A stretch of 64,000 nt of DNA, from NCBI RefSeq assembly GCF_034190915.1, contig NW_026947484.1:209014657-209078656 (forward strand), read 5' to 3'. The DNA comes from Cavia porcellus. Taxonomy: Eukaryota; Chordata; Mammalia; Rodentia; Caviidae. The translations under genes and the position numbers were made by a program. This document shows positions 1 through 11,444 of this stretch, in pieces (within the stretch, counting starts at the first letter, position 1; the number at the start of each line of letters is the position of its first letter). The notes below the pieces were generated by a model. That model was not told where the DNA came from. It worked only from the letters and a program-made list of their open reading frames with translations, and did no database searches.

Positions 1-1851
1 CACTTACCTTAGTGTGATTTATTTAGATGGCTTTCCTCACCTATAGCCAGAGTGCTAAATAGTAAAAGAGTGAATCATTTTATAGCAAGAAACATTTAGG
101 AAGTTTTACCATAGGTGAAGCTCTGGCATTTAGATAAAGAACTGCTATGGTGAGACAAATCAGAAGAAAACACAGAAATGTATACAAACAGGAGGATACG
201 AAGAGGCTGAATCCCCCTCTCTTACCTTCCTTCCCATTGTTTTCCAGCCTTGGTTCACTTTAAAATTGTGCCTTTAGAATGGTAGCGTATTTGTGGCTTG
301 TGCCTCAGTCCAGCTTTAGCAACTCAGAACATTGCATTATGTTCAGAGGACATTGGCAAAAGATTGATTATATTTTAATGGAATTTACAGCCTTATTAGA
401 TTATATAAAAGTCTAATTGGACTTCAGTCTCTTTTCTCAAATCTTTATAATTAAATAATTTTCACTTAAAAACTCTTTCTAAACAAATTCTGAGGGTAGA
501 TGTAGAATTTATATTACTAATACCAATACATATTATTACCCTAAAAGTTGTATTAAAAAGCTATAAAAATTTGAAGCAATATAATGCAATGTTGTGTTTA
601 GAAAACTCATTTTGTTACTGTTTATATTGAAGCTCATGAAAATTGATGATGTTTAGCTTGAGTTTTCTTTCCCACTTTCAATGTTTCAAGTCCTGTAGTT
701 TTCAAGGTCTATTGTCAAAATATGGCCAAGTCTGAAATCTCTGTATATGCAAATTACATATAGATTGTTGCTTAGTCAGAGAGAGTTTATAACCCAGATG
801 GGTAGGAATGGGATTTTTAAAACTATACTGAAAGTAAGAATTACCTGGCTTATTGTTAAAATGTAGATTCTGACTTAGTAGGCTTGGGATGCAACTTGAG
901 ATTCCTCATTTTTTCTGATGAGGATTCAAGTGATGCATAGGTCACTGAATCAAAAGCCCACAGAAGGCTTGCTACCTGGGCGGTCATGATGACAGAGCAA
1001 CCTGGGGGAATTTTAATCTCCTTTCCCTCATCACCATCTCTGCATTCACCAGCTGGTAGAACTATTTAAACTTACACAGTAGTCCCTCCTGTCCAAGGTG
1101 TCATGTCTCTAGATTTTAGTTATGGCCAGTGCAGTCCAAAAATATTACATGGGCAATTCCAGATACATTCATTGGCTTTAAATACCACACTATTCTGAGC
1201 AGCATGGCGAAATCTCCCTCTACCCCACAGTGGCCCACTTGGGACATGAATCAGCCTTTTGTCCATGGAACCCACATTTTATAGGCCATCCACTCACCAT
1301 TTACTTTGATACACTTCCTTTTTAGGTTACCCATTGAGGTACCAGTGCTTATGTTCAAGTAGCCTTTATTCTACTTACTAATGGCCAAAATGTAATGCAA
1401 AGGAAGCACCCAAACATAGACCGTGGAAGGACAGATTAACTCTAGTGACATGGGGCGGTGGTGTAAGTCCTACAGGGACAGACACAGTCCATGGTAGGAT
1501 TTGACAGCGTCTGAAATTTCAGGTTTCCACTGGTGATCTTGAAGTGCATCCTACTCGATTAAGAGTGAGATTACTGCAACAGGTTTTTTGTAAAATGAAG
1601 ACTATAAATATGTGACTATCAAAGTTATCCAGGTATATTCTTGGACAACAGGAGCATCATAGGAATTTGAAAGTTTGTAGCTTAACATTTATGCCCAGGG
1701 TGTCCAGGGCAGAGGACCTTTGATGACAAAAGAAGTTCGTTTAATTGTTAACAGAAGTGGCTCCTTTAATCTCACACTATCAGTTAAAACACTCTTTCTT
1801 GTGTGTAAACTATTTTTTTTTTGCATAAGTCCTCTGCAGAAAATTGACCAT

Positions 1852-1924
1852 GTATTACTACTAATTGCATTATTATTACCACTAATTGTATTACTAGTAA
1901 TTACTACTACTATTATTACTACTC
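1852..1924 (+). repeat. Imperfect (ATT/ACT)n tract
   Basis: Trinucleotide-patterned TTA/CTA sequence, decayed. It creates a spurious hydrophobic open frame. Confidence 0.7.
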
Positions 1925-2269
1925 AGGAGGACCTGAGGCTTAAGAATCTTTGAGTAATATCCCAGTCATATAGATGAACCGGAGATAAACCTGGTTTTTC
2001 TAATGGGATGTAGGATTCCTTATGTGTAACACAATTCTTGCTCCAATCTTCCTGCTAACAATCATGATTACAGAAAAAGAAATAGAGGAGAACTACGTGC
2101 AAATAGTCTCATCCCAGGAGTGGTTAAAAATGTGAGAGGCCTCATTCTGTGGCCCAATCAAACTGGGCTTTGCTATCTGAAAGGTGGCACTTCCAAACTT
2201 TGACAGCAGGGGGCACTATGGCCTAGGCTATTTAGCTTTGCTCACTTAAGGGTCGTCCCTCCCTGCTTA

Positions 2270-2325
2270 CATTATCATCATAGTCATCATGGTCATTGTC
2301 TTCATCATCATCATCATCATCACTA
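2270..2325 (+). repeat. (TCA)n microsatellite
   Basis: An imperfect TCA trinucleotide run with a clean stretch at about 2,300-2,322. Confidence 0.85.
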
Positions 2326-5300
2326 TTAAATGTACTCTGTGTTTTCGCTGGGTCCTTATTTATATTTGTTAGATTGGCTATTGACAGTCATCGTTGGAAA
2401 CAGTTCACTATATCATTTAATTTGTAGCTTTTTAATGAAAAAAAAAATCCAAACAAATGGCTGATACAGCATTTGCAGCTCCCACAAAGAGGGTCCCATA
2501 TTTCTTTTTAAGTAAGGACTGGAACAAATTAGTGGAACCATTAAATCGTGAAGGTTCTGTGACTCTGACCTGTTAATATCTACTACAAATGTCTGTAACA
2601 CTTTCCTTCTGCTGCAGATTAATTTTATTTTCTAGAAGAACAGATTAAAGAAGATAAGCAAGGCTGGTCTGAGTTTGTCTGGGTTATTAATTTCCACAGA
2701 TTCATTGGAATAAAAGGCTGCTATTGTAGGCAACTGCAGGCTTGAGCAGCTTCTAGTATCCAACTTTCCAATCTCTGCTGGGACAGCAGGGACTCTGAGT
2801 TCAGATGAGATAAATTAGCTGAGGTAGGCCTTCTAGGAAGGGAAGGCTGTGGCTGTTTACCCTGATTGTTCTATTTTCAGAAGCTGACGGATCAGGAGAG
2901 GTGTTTGGCAATTCACCCTTGTCCTGCTTGCTTTGCAGTGATACAGTTTTGTTTGTGAGTAAGTAAAGCTGCCCATTGTAGGCTCTTGTGGGAACCTGCC
3001 CCTCAAGGTGATCTCCGCTGGAAGCTCTGCTCCAGCTTCACCTCTGCTCTGAGATGGAGCCGACTGAAGACTTGGTAAAAGGGCACCAACTCTGGGCACC
3101 TCAGCCTATGGTCTGCACCCCATAAGATGCAGGTGCCTCCAAGGAGGGGGTGAAGGGATCCTAGAGGTGTTTGTTTTTCAAGCTGCCTCTCACCGGCAAA
3201 GAGCCGCGGTCCCTGCAGCTGTTCATCCAAGGGCAGGTGCCCAGGTTTAGGAAGAGGCCAAGCCTCACCTCCTCACTCTTCGGTAGTGATTTATAAGCCA
3301 CTACCATGGTACATATTGACTCAAATGCATACGCTAGAAATTCCTGTAATAGGTTTTTCCATCTAAAAACACAGATTTCAAAATAGTATTCCCATATTAG
3401 CAGCATAAAATTTTTGTGTAGACACCTTCCCAAACTCTGTGAAAGAACCAAAAAGCCTGACCAAAGTGCGAGGACACTGACTAGCAGGTCCCAAGGTCCT
3501 GGGGGGGAAATGTCACTTTGCTGACACTTGGGAAGCAGTGCACTGTTTCAGTAGTGACTTAGCCGTGAGGTCCGGTGAGCCTGCTCCCAACCCCCTGGAT
3601 CAAGCAGGGCTGCCTCCAGGCATGCAGTGTCGGGTCCTGGGCTTGGGGAATGGCCCTGTGCAGCGGTCTCTGTCAGATCCAATGGGTCTCTATGTCCTTC
3701 AAGAAGCTCTCCCGAGAGGAAGACACAGAATCAGTGAAACACGCCCGATTATTCTCCCCAAATATAGTAATCAAAGGTGCACAGAGAAGCCAATAAGAAG
3801 AAATAAAATCCTTTCTCACTGTGTACAGCAGCAGAGAAAACGTGCTCCTTTCTGACATTACTGGAAAGCATTATCACGAAGTTATGGCAGTATTCCTCAA
3901 GAAATACAAAACCTCAGCTGCAAGTAGCTCACCTCCCTCAAAAGGGAGACATGCTTAATGACTGGAAACGTTTTCTCCCAGACTTGGTCTCATGTCAGCC
4001 TGGGTAAGACTCAGGGACTAGCCTTTCTCCCTCCTTGAATTCACATGCATTAGTCATTTTAAAAAATTGATTTGGGGCCTTTAAGAACTCTGCTTTTTAA
4101 ACTCTAGGTGAAAAACATAAAACACAGAATAGAATAAATCAAGAACATTCTTGGGTGTGAGTTTTACTTTTTAAAATCCATTGTGACCTCAAATCAGTCC
4201 TGAAAGCACTCCTGCATGTATTTGCCCAGGCATGTTATAATTCACTGCAGCTGAGTGCAGAATGAATTTTATTTCATGTGTGCGCTTGTGCTCTTCCTCT
4301 CCCACCCTCTCCCATCAACGGAAAAGTGCCCGGCTGAGGCTCTGTCTTTCGGCCCCCATCAGGCTGATAATTGAGTCCCGGACGGTTTACACTGCCAAGC
4401 CTGAGGTAGTGGGGCTCTAGGGAAGATGATAGGAAAGGCTCCCAGAAGCCCCCTGTTTAGGGAACAATTGTCTTTCTGAACCAGGTGTGATCAGGAAATC
4501 CTGCCCAAAGACAGCACCCATCATTCCCAAGGACCCCACTTTTGCAAATGGAAATGTCTCCTGAATTTCTATATAGAGGGAAGGTAACTGCGTACATATG
4601 AATTATTAAAAGCTTCTTCCAGCACAGTCAACCCCAATAAATTATTTACACATCCACAAACATACGTATGTTTGTCTCACATCTTGTCTGTGCCCTGCGG
4701 CTGATGTGCATGCGTGTCCTCCACAAGTTACTTACATTTTTCTCTTTTCCTTACCTCCCATCATGAGCATGTTGACTGCATTTTTTAACACCTAAATGAA
4801 TTCTAGTGCATGAATGATACTGTATCCAAATAATGTATGTTTTTATTTACTTGACTTTTCCAAATGTGCTTCCTCAAGAGAAATAATAAGAATGCTAAAA
4901 TAATAAATACAATAACGACAGGCTTTAGCATGGGGAGAAATTTTTAAATCCAACATTGTTTGAAATGTCTATGAAAAATGTAACCCATGATGTGAATCTG
5001 AAGGACAGTTCTACATGTGCTGGGATAACTGAAGGAAACTTAGCCAATAAACCAATTTTTTTTAATGGGAGAAAAAGAAGCCTAAGCATCTATAAATCTG
5101 AGAAATTCCAGAACCTCTTAATACAGAGACACTAATCTCACTTATGTAAAATGATATTTAAAGTAGATGACAATGACTTTTCAACATTCTTCTTTCCCAG
5201 TGTTAAGTCCCTGATGGTCTCCTTACCTTATATATAATATTGATTCATCTTGTTTTGAGTGAATGAAAACTATTTTAAGAAGATTGTAGGATTTTGTTTT

Positions 5301-5623
5301 ATTTTGAAGTTTTATTACATTTGTTGGTCAATTAATTGCAATCAGAATTGTAATATCTATAGATAAACATTTGTACTACTATAGCAGGGCTTGAAGTACA
5401 GTTAAGCATTCACCCCTATGAAACAAATAATGTTTTTAGGAGATAATCATTTATGACTACCATTCTAAACACTGCTGGTTTTCTTTGTTATACTTTTTAC
5501 TGGCAGTAATCAAAAGGCAATTGTGAACTGAAGGGCTCTCTGGATAAATTCTTAGTCCCAAAATTGTTGAGAAGACTGTGGTATTGCAGGAGTTTGTAAC
5601 TTGGTCAAGAAATGGTCAGTGAA

Positions 5624-5790
5624 GCTGGAGGCAGTGGCTCACACCTGTAATCCTAGCTACTTGGGAGGCTGAGGCAGGAGGATCTCAAGGGCAGCTTGGT
5701 GAGATGCTTTCAAAATAAATAATAAAAACAGCTAGAAGTACAGCTCAGCAGTAGAGTGCTCCTCAGATTGCTTCCCAGTGGAAGGAAGGA
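5624..5790 (+). mobile_element. B1-dID-type composite SINE
   Basis: The left part is B1-like (GGCTCACACCTGTAATCCTA, then GGGAGGCTGAGGCAGGAGGA). The right part from about 5,730 is ID-like (TACAGCTCAGCAGTAGAGTG). A purine-rich GGAA/AAAG tail follows. This left-B1, right-ID order is that of the rodent B1-dID family. Confidence 0.75.
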
Positions 5791-5799
5791 AAGGAAAGA

Positions 5800-6989
5800 A
5801 GGGAAAGAGGGAAGCAGAAAGGGTGAATGAATGTTTCCAGAAGCTTTAGTGTCTTCCATGGACATAGTAACTACCTACTACTGAGAGCAGCTCTTAGTAG
5901 TAAACAAGTCAATGTACACAAACCTGTGATTCCCAAAGGGCACTCTGTAAATGTGCACTGTGCTGGTCATTCTTTGTTGTACTTCCTAAAAATGACCAGA
6001 GGAGTTTACAGGGGCGCTGTGTATTCTAATGAAAGCTAATAAGCCAGCATTACATGGTTCCCTTATAAAGCATACAGAGTGAGCTGGCAGAGGGACAGAA
6101 TCACCGGTTGCCCTGCTAATGGTTTATCTGCTGTGTTTCATTGTTCGTGTTATTGGAGGTCTTAGCTTCCTTGTGGTTTCTCTCCAAGGTGGGCATGGAG
6201 CAGACAGTAGAGTCAGCTCTGAGGCCTAATCTCAGGAAGCTAGTGTGCGAATCAGAGTGTGGGGTCAGACAGTAGCATGGGATTTCTGAAGACCTCTGGC
6301 TATTTCCAGGAGGCGGCTGGGAATCACATTTGCTGCTCTTGAATGAGAATCAAAGTGACAAATATAGTTTCTTCCCTTCTCCCAAGACTCTCTGAAGCTT
6401 ATTAAATACCATCAGTCTTTCTTAACTTTGACCTTAAACCCAAAGCTTACGAAAAAAAAGATACTCCTTTTTTATATGAAATTATTCATAAACCTTCCCT
6501 GGAAAATATGAATAAGAACTAAAAATATGCCTCAGCTATGGTACTTGAGCAAATAAACACCTACAATTCTGGAATGTTTGAGCGCCATAGGCAGGACGTT
6601 GATATCACTTGGGAGTTCTGTGCACCTCCTGTGGGCATGAATCTCTCTGTGCCCTGACTGGTGTGGGCACTTCTCTTGCACACTAGCTTAACAAACACTC
6701 GAACTATAGACCTGTTAACATTGAGCACAAGTTCTCATTGTTTTTTTTAAACGATGATTTATTATAACTCATTCAAAGCAGCAAAACTCTCAAATACTTT
6801 TGATAACAATGAACTATTTCTACCATTAAAAATGCAAGCAGTATGGTATACTTAGATTGTAACAGAAATGTAGATGATTTCATAAGTTTGCTAGTACAAA
6901 AATCTTAAAGCCTAGCCTTTGTATAATTCTAGGTTGCATAAAGCTGGCTTCAAAGATGAATTATTATGCAAACTGCCAAGTAAAGTTGA
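5800..6989. other. Intronic sequence, nothing specific seen
   Basis: AT-rich with no recognised repeat or coding signal; the longest frames are under 75 codons. Confidence 0.6.
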
Positions 6990-6997
6990 CAATAATG

Positions 6998-7085
6998 TTT
7001 ATTTTTTTATCTGTACCAGGGATTGAACTCACAACTGCACATCTGCAAAGCAAGCACTTATGCCACTGAGCTAGATCCCCAGTCC
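6998..7085 (-). mobile_element. ID-like SINE, older copy
   Basis: The reverse complement reads GGGGATCTAGCTCAGTGGCA, then GAGTTCAATCCCTGGTACAG and an A-rich tail. It is flanked by CAATAATG at 6,990-6,997 and 7,086-7,093 as target-site duplication. The tRNA-like A and B boxes are present. Confidence 0.85.
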
Positions 7086-7845
7086 CAATAATGAAGTTTA
7101 AAGAAACAGACTTTGTTGTATAAAGTGAGAGTAATAATACTTGATGGGAGTAGTGTACATATATGAATCCACCAAAATGAAACCAAGTATTCTGCATAAC
7201 CAATATGCTTTAATTAAAAAAAATGTTAAAAAAAGAATAGGACTTGAAAGCCACTTCCCCTGTGATCCATGTTGAAAATGGTTTAAGCATCCCCTTACAA
7301 CATTCTGGTTATAATCTGCGTCTGCCCAGGTGCAGGGTACCGTTTGTGATACCACTGGTGTTGGACTGCAGCCAGCTTTCTCATCAGGATATTGAATTGA
7401 AATTCTCAGTAAAGTCTCTTAAGTACTAGTTTTAGTTTATGAAAATCAAATTTTCATAATCCGATAGCTGTTTAATAACCTACTTTCAAGGACATGCTAG
7501 ACCTAAATTTATGGCTTCCTGCATTGTTAATCCCTAAGGATGGAGGGAGAGTTTATGTGTTTGAATTAGCAGGGCTTTCATGGAGATCAAAGTGGTGAGT
7601 GTCATACGGAAAATCATCAACATAGACTTGGCCAAGACATCAGAAAGCCAAGGATTCAAGTTCAAACTCCACCCTTTAACAGGTGTATGGTGTGGACTAA
7701 GTTAATTCATACTCAATTTTCTAGTCTCTAAAATAGGGACCTTTATACCTCATTGGTCTGTCATAAGTTATTGAAAAAATATATTGCATGGAAAGCTTTA
7801 GTACATTTGTCTCCTATAATTGCTATTCTATAAACATCAGTTACA

Positions 7846-7976
7846 GGGCTGGGGATTTAGCTCAGCGGCATAAGCACCTGCCTTGCAAGCAGGCAGTCAT
7901 GAGTTTGATGCCCGGTACCGATAAAAAGGAAAAAGACCAAAAAACAAACAAACAAACAAACAAACAAACAAAAAAC
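7846..7976 (+). mobile_element. ID-like SINE (tRNA-Ala derived) with (CAAA)n tail
   Basis: The full unit has an A box (TAGCTCAGCGG), an anticodon-arm-like hairpin, a near B box (GTTTGATGCC), a GATAAAAAGGAAAAAGAC tail and a (CAAA)n run. The 11-bp target-site duplication ACATCAGTTAC at 7,834-7,844 and 7,977-7,987 is perfect, so the insertion is fairly recent. Confidence 0.95.
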
Positions 7977-7999
7977 ACATCAGTTACTGAGATTCAAAT

Positions 8000-10900
8000 T
8001 TGTTATCTTCCATAAGTTTTGCAGAGAGTCATGAAATAGTACTTCTGTACTCAGTTGAAGTGGAATAAAGTCAGGCTACTACTGGAATGGGTATATAAAA
8101 CCTTTTTTTTAAAATTTTCTTTCCCAGAGCTGATATGTACATTAGTGATATAGGGAAAATAGTATAGCTCCCAGCCTGCTAGATGTCAGATAGGCTGAGT
8201 TCATGTTCTCCAAAATCAAAGAATGAATTATAAGGAACAACAAAGGTTAAGAACAGGAAATAAATATTGAGAAAGCTAGCACTTGAGAGACAGGAGAGGA
8301 CCCAAAAGTGGATTGTTGTGGACCCCAATTCACAGAAGTAGTTTATAGAGCAAACTCATGAGGTGGGTACAATGTTGGTCAAAACTATGAACAACCAATA
8401 AGATTTACAAATATAGCTTCTTAGGTAATATTGATCCAATGGGGAAACAGTTCACATAGCAAGTGCGCATGGAAAGAGCAGTCTTTTTAGGAAGGGATGG
8501 ATCAGGAGATCCTGGTCGCCCACCTGCATAACTGATGTTTATCTGGACTTTATTGGTCAGGTGATACCAGTTATAGTGTAACCTTCAGTTTTTTGTTTAT
8601 GCCTTAGGGTGGTGTGTAGACCTTGTCATTCTGTCTTTATCTTGAGGCCTGGCCTTTGCCTGATGCTCCTCCAGCCACAGCTGCACTGTGTTCTTATCTT
8701 TTGCGCAGACTCCGCCCAGGACCTAATCCTGTCTGACTGCCTATAATATTTTTACCTAACTTAGCTGTCTGTAATACTAGGAGCTATTCCGATATCAAAG
8801 TAAATATGGACAAAATTAATGATTTATAGAAAAAATCCTTTCCTACACTTCTGTTTCTAGAAAGTATATTTTATAAAAGTTTTAGAGAAATCTGCATTGC
8901 TTGAATAGTGAATAGCATATTTTAATACTTCGTTCTATAAGGTCAAGAATTGGGAAGCATTATGATAGTTTCCTGCTGTTTTACTATCACAGACATATAT
9001 TAATTCACACAGTTAGCAACTGTTTGTTGAGTACTGACCAGGTACATGTAAGGAGGAGTATAAGCAAGGCCCAGTCAGTGCCTGGCGTGGGTGTGATGGT
9101 GCCGTAGAATCATGTTACATCGTGCCACCATAGCCTTGCTCTGTGCAACTACACGCTAAGAAGAAAAATCAGGGGAGTCTTCTGTGAAAAGGAGGCATTT
9201 GATCATAGACTAGAGTGAAATAAGAAAGTAGTTATGTGGAGGTCTCAGTGAAACAAATCACAAGACATGGAAACAGGACATGCAAGTGTTTGAGAGAATA
9301 ACCAAGTGTTTGGATACCTGGAGGAGCCTGGCAAGGAGCGCTGGACAGCGGGCAAGACAGGGCCACACCTTCTCATATAGTTTAGGTCATTGAAAGGAAC
9401 TGGCTCTTTTCCCTAAGTGTGACGGGAATGCTTTGATGACTTTTTGTCACAGGATGGACTTTTAGTAGGAGAAAACAAAACAAAACAAAACAAAACAGTG
9501 GTTTCCATGTAGGTAATAGATATATGAGAAGCAAAAGTAGAAAAAGGACTCTTACACAGAAGAGTTTTAGGTAGTCGTGACATTTAAACCAAGAGGCGGT
9601 TAACTTTCAGATTCATTTGAAGGTAGAGCAGAAATCACCAGCAAGTACATCGGACGTGGGAGTGAGAGAAAGCAGAGTGTATTTGATGTATCTCTTTAAA
9701 TTTAACTTATAGAAATTTGCAAATACTCTTATCATGTAAGGAAGCCCAGATTAGGAGTGGAAAATTAAGAGCTTTTTAGTGTCTTAAGGAGCAGGGGAAA
9801 GATTTAGTTTTCAGACATAAAACTGAAAGTTGCGTTTTGAGATCTAAACATCCAAACCACATAGGTGGATAGAAGAGCCAGGATTTCTGGGGAAAGTTGT
9901 GGCTGGAGAGGCAAACTTAAGCATCACCCCCTAGAGTGATTACAATTAGAGGACCATAGGAAATTACCCAAATAAGTGAATTCAGATATAGGAGAAATGC
10001 AGCATGCTGGTATTTGGAGGTCACAAAAGAACCAAATCTAGCAAAGGAATCTGAGAACAAATGGTCAGTATGGTGGAAAAAATAGAACTGTGTGGCATCC
10101 CGGAAGCTGAGGAAATACAGCGTTTCTAAGATGAGAATAATCTGTTTTGTCAAATACTTTAATTATAATAGTATGGAAATAGTCCTCAATTTGCAAGCAT
10201 AGGAGATGGCCATCGGCAGACAGCAAGATGGCTTATCTCTAGAGATGAAACCTGTTGGTGTGAAAATGTCGCTGGTTTATTTGCTGCTTCTTGTTTGTCA
10301 GTTTAATTCTCCCCCTTGTTCTCTTCTTTGCCCAGGAATTGTGTGTATCAGCAGCAAGTGAGGAGAAATTTTGCCAATTTCCCATGTAGCAATAAAGTCA
10401 TGAAAACAAAGCAGATTAAGTCTATTTTTCAAATCTGTCTATTCCTATTAAAGGAACACCTCATGCAGCAAACTTCAGAGAATAAAAGTACTAGGAAAAA
10501 AGGAAGTTACGGTGATAGGAGCAGAAAACAGTGTGTTTTTCTCAAATTTTTGCAAAATCTAGAAAAAAAAGATTAGCCTTGAAACAATGTAATTTTTCCC
10601 TTACCTCTCATTTTCTATAAATTTTCTACACAGTTCATTCCCTTAAATTAACAGATTTCTGTTTTGAAAGCACACCGCTATTTTCTGCATTTTCTCTCTC
10701 AGTTTCTACATACAGTGCTCAGAGGCACACATGCCAGCAGGCAGGTAAATTAAATGATTAACAGCCTGGGTATCACTGGAAATGTACGTCAAATATTTTT
10801 TTTTTTTTTAAAGTTATGTATACCGTCTTGGAAATGACAGAAATAAAGCCTTGCAGAGGAAAAATTATCTAGTATTCACGGAGTTTATTTTGGTGAGGGG

Positions 10901-11305
10901 AAAGTCCTCAAGTTACAAACACTAGAAAAGTGATATTGTCCCCCCCCCAGGAGAGAGAGTGTATATTTGAAATGACACCTGTTAGCTTGAGAATGGCTTG
11001 GATTTATTATACAAACCTGCTGTCTTTTGTGTTATCTAGCACAGTTCTCCCTGATTTATTCTTTCTTAAGAATGTTGCCATATCATCTAACTTTTCAGGA
11101 CATGAGTATTTTAAATGAGATAGATTGATTTTTATAAAAACTGTTCATTTTTACTTTTAATACATTGTTTTTGCCGAACTACCATTTTGCATTTCCTAGA
11201 TAGCTTAGAGGTGCCTATCTAAAACTCTTTCTCTCTTTTTCTTTTGTTTTCAAATGGTTATTCATGTTTGTAGCATGAGTATATCAAGCATCAACTCATA
11301 AGAAA
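8000..11305. other. Intronic sequence with a possible LTR-like segment
   Basis: The segment at about 8,310-8,760 has two CCAAT-like sites (ACCAATAAG, ATTGGTCAG) and a GC-richer 3' part and may be a decayed solitary LTR. Unproven. The rest shows only the AAAAC repeat and short random frames. Confidence 0.4.
9471..9496 (+). repeat. (AAAAC)n microsatellite
   Basis: About five tandem AAAAC units. Confidence 0.85.
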
Positions 11306-11315
11306 TGTAAAGAAT

Positions 11316-11431
11316 GGGGTTGGGGATTTAGCTCAGCGGCATAAGCACCTGCCTTGCAAGCAGGCAGTTGTGAGTTCGATCCCCGGTACCAATAAAGAAA
11401 GGAAAAGGACAAAAAAAAAAAAAAAAAAAAA
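11316..11431 (+). mobile_element. ID-like SINE with poly-A tail
   Basis: A near-consensus copy with intact A box and B box (GTTCGATCC), ending in about 20 A. GTAAAGAAT at 11,307-11,315 and 11,432-11,440 is the target-site duplication. Confidence 0.95.
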
Positions 11432-11444
11432 GTAAAGAATATGA

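Larger units (their letters stand above)
1..5620. other. Intronic sequence, no gene or young repeat seen
   Basis: AT-rich, apparently unique sequence with the trinucleotide tracts noted separately. The parts at 2,850-3,860 and 4,290-4,440 are richer in GC and carry overlapping open frames of 60-105 codons on both strands. None resembles a known protein. Confidence 0.6.
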
